Source: Nitrospirales bacterium
Lineage (GTDB): Bacteria; Nitrospirota; Nitrospiria; Nitrospirales; UBA8639
DNA: 64,000 nucleotides
NCBI GenBank assembly: GCA_021604005.1
Contig: BQIV01000001.1
Location: 186,001 to 250,000 of the forward strand
Reading direction: 5' to 3'
Part shown: in pieces, positions 8,580 to 15,959 of the stretch
Layout of the letters: each line of letters begins with the position of its first letter
How positions within the stretch are numbered: position 1 is the first letter of the stretch
The notes under the pieces: model-generated
Seen by the model: only the letters and a program-made list of their open reading frames with translations
Database searches by the model: none
Told to the model about the DNA's origin: nothing
Program-made: the position numbers and the translations under genes

Positions 8580-9059
8580 ATGAAAAAGGTTGGCAAAGTT
8601 CTTAAAGTAAGTCTCACTGTATTAGGTCTTGTTAGTGCCCTGATTTTCTTCAATTTGGGTGAAGCACTCTCAATCTTTGGGTTCTCCGAGGAGGAGAAAA
8701 AGGATACGGAACACTCTGTTCAAATTCCCCCTGAATATAAGGGAAAAAAAATGCCCCGGGGATGGTTGACCGACCCGAAGGTGCTTGCTGCGGGACAGGC
8801 AATTTATGAAGGAAAGACAATCCCGAAGGTCAAATGTGTGGGATGCCATGGCGAGGATGGCAAGCCTACGCGGAAAGGCCGGGGGGGACCCGATCTTTCC
8901 GACCCCGCTGAAGCCCAAGAACCAGATAGGTTGTGGTTTTGGAGAATTTCCGAAGGCACACCTCGAACCAAAATGCGCGGACATAAGAAGCACCTGACGG
9001 AAGAGCAGCGTTGGCAGGTCATCGCCTATATGCGGACTTTTGCAAAATCGACCAACTAA
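8580..9059 (+). CDS. Monohaem cytochrome c, membrane-anchored
   Basis: 159 residues from ATG 8580 behind GGAGGAGTG; a GTG at 8577 is in frame. An N-terminal transmembrane segment (about 8-28) is followed by a cytochrome c domain with CVGCHG (about 88) and a candidate Met ligand in TKMRGH. It presumably accepts electrons from the neighbouring bc complex in the periplasm. It is the third gene of the cluster, 70 bases after cytochrome b-c. Confidence 0.9.
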   Translation: MKKVGKVLKVSLTVLGLVSALIFFNLGEALSIFGFSEEEKKDTEHSVQIPPEYKGKKMPRGWLTDPKVLAAGQAIYEGKTIPKVKCVGCHGEDGKPTRKGRGGPDLSDPAEAQEPDRLWFWRISEGTPRTKMRGHKKHLTEEQRWQVIAYMRTFAKSTN

Positions 9060-9152
9060 AAGGAGGAAATGTTCGTGGTGGAGGGCTTGTCCGCCATCAA
9101 ACAGCAATGTTTACCATGTTGTACAAACCGCTTTTAATGTAAGGAGGGCACC

Positions 9153-10415
9153 ATGAGAAAATTCCTGGTTACGGCGTTGGTGCTAGCGACGATCTCAGTC
9201 GGATTTACCATTCTGTCTACACCTAATCCGGCCTCAGCGGTTCCATCGTTTTCCCGGCTTCATGGGTTGCCATGTAACGAATGCCATTCTGCGTTCCCAC
9301 GACTCAATCCGTTTGGGATGGACTATAAGCAACGGGGATATCGCCTGCCGGGACAAGAGGGCCTCTTCATTTGGGACCAGAAGACGCTCCCCATCTCGGC
9401 ACTGGCCGTCGGGCGTCTTCGGATTAGCCATCGGGACAATCCGGTGACCGGAGCGCGAATCCGCACTCGGAGCCGATTCGAACTCGAGGAAGTGGAACTC
9501 ATGATTGCGGGAACTGCCGCACCCAAAGTGGGCTACTTTGTCGAATTCGAGCAGGAGTTGGCCGATGGAGAGGAATTTACTGCGGATCAAGTCTGGGTGC
9601 AGTTCAGCGATCTATTGCCCAATAGCCTTCTCAATCTACGGGCAGGAAAAATGCTCAATGAGTTTTATTACCTTTCCCAAAAGCGCAGGTTGACCTTCCA
9701 GCGGTATATATCACCAATTACCTTCAACGTCATAGGTGTGGAACTCAATGGTACTTGGAGACGCTTGCGGTTTGCGGGTGGAGTGGTTAATGATGAAAGA
9801 GACCCCCCCAGTGCTACGACAACGACTGCCCCTGCAGGTGGAGGGGCGGTCACAACGACCACGAATAATCCTGCTGCCGTCAATCTTCAAACGAGGCTGC
9901 AGGGCTATTATGCATGGTTGACCTACACCATTGCCGATCAGGTTCTCGGCATACGCTATATCAATACCAAATCCAATTCCGACAACCCTTCCCCGGTGAT
10001 CGATGGTCGAACCCGTCAGCAACTCGATGCCACCCTGAATCTGTGGTTTGACCCGGTGGAGGTGATTCTAGGGTATTTCCACAATTTTGACATTGGTGGG
10101 GTGAACCGGCAGCAACGGCGAAGTTACTTGGTGGAAGGGATCGTTGAAGTCGTTCCGGAAAAACTATTCCTCGACACACGCTTTGAATTGCAAGATACCG
10201 CGTTTGTAGCAGGAGGTCCTAATAATCCCACGACAGCAAATGGGACACAGCTTTCCGTGAATCTCACATACTATTTCCACCCAAACATACGGTTAATTGC
10301 GGAATTCGACAAAGTGAGCGGCGAGGGAACGGGGATCTTTGCGTTTCCCGGACCTAATTCGACCGCTGGTAACAGTGAAGAACGGTATATGCTTGGTTTT
10401 CAAATAGGACTGTGA
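9153..10415 (+). CDS. Exported beta-barrel/porin-like protein with one CXXCH haem site
   Basis: 420 residues with a clear signal peptide (about 1-29, ending PASA). Just after it lies LPCNECHSAFPRLNPFG, a single c-type haem motif. The rest alternates short beta-like strands with polar loops, includes a Thr/Ala/Gly-rich loop at about 215-235, and ends in the aromatic-rich pattern MLGFQIGL typical of outer-membrane barrels. It may be a haem-plugged porin or an outer-membrane electron conduit linked to the upstream bc complex; this is inferred from architecture and position only. The ribosome-binding site is AAGGAGGGCACC. Confidence 0.75.
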   Translation: MRKFLVTALVLATISVGFTILSTPNPASAVPSFSRLHGLPCNECHSAFPRLNPFGMDYKQRGYRLPGQEGLFIWDQKTLPISALAVGRLRISHRDNPVTGARIRTRSRFELEEVELMIAGTAAPKVGYFVEFEQELADGEEFTADQVWVQFSDLLPNSLLNLRAGKMLNEFYYLSQKRRLTFQRYISPITFNVIGVELNGTWRRLRFAGGVVNDERDPPSATTTTAPAGGGAVTTTTNNPAAVNLQTRLQGYYAWLTYTIADQVLGIRYINTKSNSDNPSPVIDGRTRQQLDATLNLWFDPVEVILGYFHNFDIGGVNRQQRRSYLVEGIVEVVPEKLFLDTRFELQDTAFVAGGPNNPTTANGTQLSVNLTYYFHPNIRLIAEFDKVSGEGTGIFAFPGPNSTAGNSEERYMLGFQIGL

Positions 10416-10467
10416 GGGATTTGGGGTGGACGCCAAGGGGTGGCTTTGCGGCCTAGAGTGAGTCTTT

Positions 10468-11328
10468 TCAAAATGAATTCAGGATCTCGGTCCGCTTTTT
10501 CTGATATTCCGGCTCACTGATTAGCCCCTCCTGGTACCAGGATTTGAGCTGCCGGAGTTTGTGTTCTGTTGAGGAAGAGAGGAGACTTTCAGACGGTTCG
10601 GATGGAGGTACATTCACTGATTTCTTGATTGCTGGAGCCGTATTGAGAAACTGTTTGTACCCGATCAATAGCGTGAGTGGAGATGGACTTTTGGATAAGG
10701 CCACCGATGATCTACGGCCTGTGAGAAGCGTTTGATGGGGGCCTGGAATGAAATGGAAATCTGGTTGTGCGAGAGGCTTGAGCGGCATCTCCTTCGCTTC
10801 CTCTCTTTTTCGTTCAAGTGCGGCCGGGCGGTTCAAGTTAGACAGTATGAATGAAAGCTGTGTGCCTTGTACGAACAGACCTCCTGAGGTGATGAGTGGG
10901 ATGCCGTCTTCTCTCGTTCGGTTCACAAAAAAGACGACTGTTTCCTCAGGGTGTGCTTTGGCGAAGGCTGCCTGTATTTGAGGAGCAAGAAGCTCTGCGA
11001 TCTCGGAAGAAAAGACGGACTCAGGTTTTGTGTCCTGAAGGAAAACATAATAATCGAGCAAACTGACCTCTTTCTGAATCGTAATGGACTGCAAAATCAT
11101 TGAAAGATCCTGTGACGTAAGTTCGATGGGATGGCTATTGGGCGCGGCTCGCGTCTCTCCGGGGAATAAAGGACTGTCTAACCTGACCATCAAAATCGGG
11201 TCCTGGAAAACGGGTCGAGAAAACGTCGGGGAGCTGGCACAACCCCCCAAGAGAAGACCCATGAATGAAGCGAAAACCAAAAAGGCCGTGAAACAGAGTT
11301 TCCTGGTTGTCGTTATGACGATTTGCAT
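10468..11328 (-). CDS. Lipoprotein with C-terminal SHOCT domain
   Basis: 286 residues from ATG 11328. It starts with a lipoprotein signal (FASFMGLLLGGC, lipobox LGGC) and ends with a SHOCT-type helix (LRQLKSWYQEGLISEPEYQ). The middle is a mixed alpha/beta region that I do not recognise. A longer upstream extension of the frame is open, but it would bury the signal peptide. A TTGCCC and TATAAT pair with 17-bp spacing lies just upstream of 11328 on this strand, which also argues against it. SHOCT modules are oligomerisation tails; the cellular role is unknown. It is convergent with the respiratory cluster. Confidence 0.7.
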   Translation of the reverse strand: MQIVITTTRKLCFTAFLVFASFMGLLLGGCASSPTFSRPVFQDPILMVRLDSPLFPGETRAAPNSHPIELTSQDLSMILQSITIQKEVSLLDYYVFLQDTKPESVFSSEIAELLAPQIQAAFAKAHPEETVVFFVNRTREDGIPLITSGGLFVQGTQLSFILSNLNRPAALERKREEAKEMPLKPLAQPDFHFIPGPHQTLLTGRRSSVALSKSPSPLTLLIGYKQFLNTAPAIKKSVNVPPSEPSESLLSSSTEHKLRQLKSWYQEGLISEPEYQKKRTEILNSF

Positions 11329-11524
11329 GGATGAGATTATAAGTGGGGTTATGAAGGAGGGCAACCAAGGGATGTTAGCGATGTCACGAATGCCTTTGGC
11401 AAGCGGGTCATTATCGCGGCAGGTGAAGGAGCCAAAGCCCCGATGGGTGCACATGAATACCTGGTAAATGTTAGCGACAAAAGAGTAAATATGTTGTGAG
11501 AACTTATAACCGAGGGAACGTAAA

Positions 11525-11662
11525 ATGATCGAATTTCTGGAGAATAATTTGTTTTTTATCGTCGTGGCCTTGCTCATGGTTGGCTGCCATCTGTTTCACC
11601 CTCATTCTGGCCATGGCCATCATGGTGAGAAGAAAAGGCACAAGAGAGGAGATCAAACATGA
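11525..11662 (+). CDS. DUF2933-like small membrane protein
   Basis: 45 residues from ATG 11525. One transmembrane helix (NLFFIVVALLMVGC) is followed by a short His-rich tail (HPHSGHGHHGEKKRHK). This matches the usual DUF2933 layout; such proteins occur with copper and mercury resistance genes. Its stop overlaps the start of the next gene by 4 bases (ATGA), indicating translational coupling. The His tail suggests metal binding at the membrane face, which is an inference. Confidence 0.65.
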   Translation: MIEFLENNLFFIVVALLMVGCHLFHPHSGHGHHGEKKRHKRGDQT

Positions 11663-11940
11663 GAAGGCTTAACCTCTTTGTTGTGACGTGGTCCTTGGGG
11701 ACACTCTGTGCGGTATCCTTCACCATTTGTGTCATCTATGGCCTTTTGACTCCCCATAGTCTGCACATGCATGACTTTTTAGAAATGGTCCTTCCTGCTT
11801 ATAAGTGGGGAAGCTTTCCCTTGTTCTTCGTGGGATTGGTGGAAAGCTTTTTGTACGGAGCCTTTACAGGAATGTTGTATGTTCCCATCTACAACTTTTT
11901 CCTGAAGAAATGGGAACCTCAAAGCGATCTTACTCGATAA
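11659..11940 (+). CDS. DUF5676-like small membrane protein
   Basis: 93 residues with two transmembrane helices (about 8-30 and 52-80). The second contains GSFPLFFVGLVESFLYGAF, resembling DUF5676 proteins, which accompany DUF2933 and YHS proteins in metal-resistance islands. It overlaps the preceding gene by 4 bases and is followed 30 bases later by a YHS protein, so the three form a small operon. Confidence 0.65.
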   Translation: MRRLNLFVVTWSLGTLCAVSFTICVIYGLLTPHSLHMHDFLEMVLPAYKWGSFPLFFVGLVESFLYGAFTGMLYVPIYNFFLKKWEPQSDLTR

Positions 11941-11970
11941 ACCAAATTTGGAAAGAGAAAGGAGTTGCCC

Positions 11971-12147
11971 ATGACTTCAAAAAAAGATATGGACCGAGTG
12001 TGTGGAATGTGGATCGAGACCAGCGAAGCTAAGTTTATTAGTTATTACAACGGGCAGACGTATTACTTCTGTGCGAGCGAGTGCAAGGATAAATTTGACC
12101 AAAACCCTGCCTTCTACATGAAAGGGTTTGAAGGGAGGAATCCTTAA
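11971..12147 (+). CDS. YHS-domain protein
   Basis: 58 residues from ATG 11971 behind AAAGGAG. The whole protein is a YHS domain: RVCGMWIE, then YNGQTYYFCASECKDKF and NPAFYMKGFEG. YHS domains (TRASH-like folds) bind metals through cysteines and are often joined to or located near copper ATPases. This one probably acts as a small cytosolic metal chaperone or sensor. It is clearly related to the degenerate copy at 15,654. Confidence 0.82.
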   Translation: MTSKKDMDRVCGMWIETSEAKFISYYNGQTYYFCASECKDKFDQNPAFYMKGFEGRNP

Positions 12148-12228
12148 TGTTGGGTAGGGGCGAGTCTCAAGACTCTAAGGAGGCTTTGAGTCGGGTGCTT
12201 AGACCGATGAATCTTAAGGGATAAGATC

Positions 12229-12909
12229 ATGGGTTTCAATCAGGAAGCATTCATTCAGTTATATAGAAGAAGAGCCAAAAACTACAATTTCACGGCCAAC
12301 CTGTATTATCTCATCGGCTTTAGAGAGTATGCCTACAGGCAAATGGCTGTGAATGAACTTCACTTAAAGCCTGGCCAAACAGTGGTTGAAGTTGGATGTG
12401 GAACGGGTTTGAATTTTTCTCTTTTACAGCGTGAGGTAGGCCCTACAGGGAAGATCATCGGGATCGATTTAACTGACGCCATGCTGGAGCAAGCACACCA
12501 ACGAGTTAGAAAAGAAAGGTGGGTGAATGTGGAACTCGTCCAGACTGATGCTGCAGCGTATCAGTTTCCCCAATTGATTAATGGAATACTTTCAACTTTT
12601 GCCATAACGCTGATTCCGGAATACGACCGTATCATCAAACATGGAGCCGAAGCTTTGGCTCAAAAAGGCCGATTTGTCATTTTAGATATTAAGAGGCCGG
12701 ATAACTTGCCATATTGGTTGTTTCGCTTGGGAGTTATTATCACCAAACCCTTTGGTGTCAGTGTGGAAATGGCCGAACGACATCCCTGGGAAGCCATGCA
12801 AAAGTATTTTCGTGCTACGTCTCACACCAAGCTTTTTGGCGGGTTTGCCTATCTTTCTGTTGGGGAGGCTCAAACTCAACCTAGAAATTTCCAGAAAGGC
12901 CACAATTAA
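12229..12909 (+). CDS. Class I SAM-dependent methyltransferase (UbiE-like)
   Basis: 226 residues with the complete SAM-binding motif VVEVGCGTGLNFSLL (about residue 48), the acidic turn IIGIDLTDAML (about 73), and a ubiquinone/menaquinone methyltransferase-like C-terminal half. The substrate is unknown. The gene follows the YHS operon at about 80 bases and precedes a small lipoprotein gene. The start at 12229 is preceded by a modest TAAGGG. Confidence 0.85.
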   Translation: MGFNQEAFIQLYRRRAKNYNFTANLYYLIGFREYAYRQMAVNELHLKPGQTVVEVGCGTGLNFSLLQREVGPTGKIIGIDLTDAMLEQAHQRVRKERWVNVELVQTDAAAYQFPQLINGILSTFAITLIPEYDRIIKHGAEALAQKGRFVILDIKRPDNLPYWLFRLGVIITKPFGVSVEMAERHPWEAMQKYFRATSHTKLFGGFAYLSVGEAQTQPRNFQKGHN

Positions 12910-13027
12910 TTTTTGATTATCTGTATCAGGAAACATCAGATCAGCACCAAGAATTCAGGCAACCTAATTAAGAGAGATAGAGTGTCAGCACAACAAACAA
13001 AACCACAATGAACCAAGGAGATAAGTC

Positions 13028-13345
13028 ATGGTCAGCAAGGCAAAGTATTGGGTTTTTATCTGTTCCCTACTCTTGGCTGTTTTAACCGGCTGTGCTTCTA
13101 GTCCACCACGCGATCTTATTGAACGCAACAATCATGCGGGATTGGCCAGTTGGTACCAGGAGGAAGCTGTACACCTTCGTGCCCGTGCAGAAGAAATGCG
13201 CGAAATGGAGAAGGACTATGAGACGCGGATGACAAAACCCCAACAACGTTCAGTCCTGATTCAGCATTGCCGCAATCTTGTTGAAAAATACACAAAAGCG
13301 GCAGCAGAAGCTGAAGCTCTGGCGAAATTGCATGCCGAACAGTAA
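13028..13345 (+). CDS. Small lipoprotein with helical body
   Basis: 105 residues. The lipoprotein signal (SLLLAVLTGCASS) gives a mature protein that is almost entirely helical and charged (WYQEEAVHLRARAEEMREME), probably a coiled coil. The start follows CAAGGAG. A decayed relative, with the lipobox Cys replaced by Ser and internal stops, lies at 23,428. The function is unknown; membrane or periplasmic attachment is inferred from the lipobox. Confidence 0.7.
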   Translation: MVSKAKYWVFICSLLLAVLTGCASSPPRDLIERNNHAGLASWYQEEAVHLRARAEEMREMEKDYETRMTKPQQRSVLIQHCRNLVEKYTKAAAEAEALAKLHAEQ

Positions 13346-13594
13346 ATGGACCGAGAAGCACATTTCCGTGAAACCGGTGATTAGTAAAAAATCTTCACCA
13401 AAGGGAGGGTTGGGCTAGGTAGTTGAAGACACTGCCGGCGGGGATTACCAGTGATCGCGTGAGGTTGAAGTAGGCCAAAGAAATGAGATTTATCAAAACT
13501 ACACCACAATGTCTTGTGGCTATGATGGAGTGAAGCTTAGAAATTCAAGTCATTGCACTTTGAAATAGAAGTGTGCTTGGAAAGCAAAAGGAAA

Positions 13595-14257
13595 ATGACG
13601 AGTATGCCTACTGATACACCAGCTGGAGGGACGTGGGGACTCACCGCAGTGATGGTCATAATTGCGTCGTGGATTTTATACCGGTACGTAGCCCCGCACC
13701 GCTGGCGTGAATGGACTCGTGCGGGATTGATTCAAGCCTTCATCATTGCGTTGTATGCGGAAATGTACGGCTTTCCACTTACCATTTATCTTCTGTCTGG
13801 TTTTCTTGGGTTGGATATCCCTTGGCTCCATCAGAGTGGCCATTTGTGGGCCACCTTGTTTGGGTGGGGGCATACCGGGGCTATGCTGGAAATGTTAGTG
13901 GGATATGCCATTGTCTTTTTTGGAATCTCCTTATTAATTGAGGGTTGGCGAGAAGTCTATTTTGCAACCCAAGCCAACCGACTTGCGATAAGTGGACTCT
14001 ATGGTTTGGTCAGACATCCTCAGTACACGGGGATTTTCCTCGCGATTTTTGGGCAGTTAATACATTGGCCAACCATCCCAACCTTAGTGTTGTTTCCGAT
14101 AGTGGTCTGGGCCTATTACCGCCTCGCCAAGAAGGAAGAACAAGAAATGGTGGAAAAATTTGGAATCGAGTACCTGAACTATAAAAATTCTGTTCCCATG
14201 TTTTTCCCGAACACGGTTAATTGGAAGCGCTTTCTCGGTTTCCGGCCTATTTTTTAA
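13595..14257 (+). CDS. Isoprenylcysteine carboxyl methyltransferase-like membrane protein
   Basis: About 220 residues with four or five transmembrane segments. The C-terminal half carries the ICMT/PEMT signature GLYGLVRHPQYTGIFLAIFG, then RLAKKEEQEMVEKFG and EYLNYK. Members methylate lipid-linked or isoprenoid substrates at the membrane; bacterial substrates are mostly unknown. The frame is open upstream to 13553, but ATG 13595 has the better start context. Confidence 0.8.
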   Translation: MTSMPTDTPAGGTWGLTAVMVIIASWILYRYVAPHRWREWTRAGLIQAFIIALYAEMYGFPLTIYLLSGFLGLDIPWLHQSGHLWATLFGWGHTGAMLEMLVGYAIVFFGISLLIEGWREVYFATQANRLAISGLYGLVRHPQYTGIFLAIFGQLIHWPTIPTLVLFPIVVWAYYRLAKKEEQEMVEKFGIEYLNYKNSVPMFFPNTVNWKRFLGFRPIF

Positions 14258-14296
14258 TGAGAGGGCAATTGGAAGACATAAAGGAAAAATAGACCC

Positions 14297-14661
14297 ATGA
14301 AAAACCCCAAATGCATTCTCGTCGTCGACGATGATAAGGACGTTCTTTTATTTTTGGAGGACCGTCTAAATGCCATGGGCTCCGATGTTCTCTTGGCTGG
14401 CAATGGAAAGGAAGGGCTTAAAGTTCTTCAAGGTCAATCAGTCGATGGCGTGTTATTGGATTTAAATATGCCGATCATGGGAGGTATGACCATGCTGGAA
14501 AAATTAAGAAATCCATCCTTAAGTCCGCCCGTGATCGTCATGTCGGTTAATGCCCATCGATCGGAATTGCTCGAAGCAATTTCAAAGGGGCACTGGACTT
14601 TCTCATCAAACCAATAGCCCAGGACGAGTTGGTCAGGAAATGTTGGCGACTATTTCAATAA
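14297..14661 (+). pseudogene. Single-domain response regulator, 1-base frameshift
   Basis: The frame from ATG 14297 encodes a CheY-like receiver: acidic pocket VVDDDKD, phospho-acceptor Asp in GVLLDLNMPIMGG (about residue 55) and the Ser/Thr switch region VIVMSVNA. Within the GGGG run at 14587-14590 the frame breaks and ends at 14617 with HWTFSSNQ. Adding one G restores GALDFLIKPIAQDELVRKCW, including the invariant Lys-Pro, and runs to a stop at 14661. This is a recent one-base loss or a sequencing error in a homopolymer; if real, the last helices and the conserved Lys are lost. Confidence 0.8.
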
Positions 14662-14753
14662 GTCTGTAAAGATAAGATGGAACTGCAGTTCCAAGAGAAA
14701 GATTCAATGAATTCTTATTTTCTAATGAGTATATAAAAATGGAGGAGACATAG

Positions 14754-15611
14754 GTGCCTAGGATCCCGAATGAAATGAACCAATTGTTTTTACGGAACAT
14801 ATTTCATCCCTCCGATTTTACTGAAGAAAGTGAGATCGCTTTCGCCCATGCCATGAAAATCGCGCTAGCGGCAAAAGCCACCTTGAACATCTTTCATGTA
14901 CACCAGCAACGGGATGATGAGGAATGGACAGACTTTCCGAGTGTTCGGAATCTCTTGGTTCGTTGGAAGCTTCTACCAAAGGTAATTTCACGTGATGCGG
15001 TGAAAAAACTTGGTTTGGGAGTCCGAAAAATTCAAAGTCTTAAGAAGGATCCTGTCAAGTCGATTTTGCAGTATTTGGAAAAACATCAAACTGATTTGAT
15101 CGTTTTAGCCACCCATCAGCGGGAAGGAATAGACAGGTGGTTGCATCAAGCCATAGCCGAACCCGTTGCCCGTAACTCGAGACAAATGACCCTCTTTATC
15201 CCCCAGGGGAAAAAGGGTTTTGTGTCACTTGATGACGGAGAGATGCGCTTACGACGAATTCTTATTCCTGTTGACCAACATCCACTTCCTCAGGCTGCTA
15301 TTGCTGCGGCCTCCGGCCTTGTTGAATTGATCAATGGTGAGGGAACGATATTTACGATCCTTCATGTCGGTTCCCATCATACACTTCCTTCTTATTGCTT
15401 ATCGAAAGGTCGAAGTTGGAAATGGGAAACTGTGGTTGATTCTGGAATGGTGATGGAACAACTTCTCCAAACTGCTGAAGACCGTTCCGCTGATCTTATC
15501 GTTATGGCGACCTTTGGGCATCAAGGATTTTTGGATGCTCTTCGCGGCAGCACAACCGAACAAGTTTTACGACAGGCTCCCTGTCCCGTCCTTGCAGTTC
15601 CAGTGGAGTGA
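14754..15611 (+). CDS. Tandem universal stress protein (two UspA domains)
   Basis: 285 residues. The first Usp domain (about 10-155) has LRNIFHPSDFTEESEIAF and LIVLATHQREGIDRW. The second (about 168-285) has RRILIPVDQHPLPQAA and ends with ADLIVMATFGHQGFLDALRGSTTEQVLRQAPCPVLAVP, split here only by the family's usual order; its G-x(2)-G-x(9)-G(S/T) type nucleotide-binding stretch is recognisable. Usp proteins bind ATP and appear under stress. The start is GTG 14754 behind GGAGGAGACATAG; ATG 14772 is an alternative. It follows the response regulator by about 90 bases. Confidence 0.85.
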   Translation: MPRIPNEMNQLFLRNIFHPSDFTEESEIAFAHAMKIALAAKATLNIFHVHQQRDDEEWTDFPSVRNLLVRWKLLPKVISRDAVKKLGLGVRKIQSLKKDPVKSILQYLEKHQTDLIVLATHQREGIDRWLHQAIAEPVARNSRQMTLFIPQGKKGFVSLDDGEMRLRRILIPVDQHPLPQAAIAAASGLVELINGEGTIFTILHVGSHHTLPSYCLSKGRSWKWETVVDSGMVMEQLLQTAEDRSADLIVMATFGHQGFLDALRGSTTEQVLRQAPCPVLAVPVE

Positions 15612-15653
15612 AATCGAGAGATTGAAGGTTAAGAAATAAATCAACGAGGTAAG

Positions 15654-15959
15654 GTGTTATTAAATCGTATTTTCCCTCATTACACCTGGGATCATTGGAA
15701 TCTGCCAAGGAGTCGAGTTGTCCCGTCAACTGAGGCGACCGAATATTTTGAGCCCCGTACGGCTAAGGAGCAAAAACGAGATAGAGTGTGTGGGAGTTGG
15801 ATCGACAAGAATGGCGCCTGTGTTACCAGTCCTTTCGAAAGAGAAGCCTATGACTTCTGTATTCGAACCTGGAAGGAAAAGTTTGATCAGGTGCGTGAAT
15901 ATTACATGAAAAGATTTGAAGGGCATCATAAAGAACGAAGGATTGAGGAAAGGAAGTGA
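15654..15959 (+). CDS. Degenerate YHS-like protein
   Basis: 101 residues from a GTG start behind GAGGTAAG. The C-terminal half (RDRVCGSWIDKNG, YDFCIRTWKEKFDQ, YYMKRFEGHH) aligns with the YHS protein at 11,971. The CGM motif is CGS here, and the last domain cysteine (SEC in the paralogue) is replaced by Trp (RTW), so metal binding is probably lost or altered. Residues 1-40 have no recognisable domain. The stop overlaps the GTG of the next gene by 4 bases. Confidence 0.55.
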   Translation: MLLNRIFPHYTWDHWNLPRSRVVPSTEATEYFEPRTAKEQKRDRVCGSWIDKNGACVTSPFEREAYDFCIRTWKEKFDQVREYYMKRFEGHHKERRIEERK

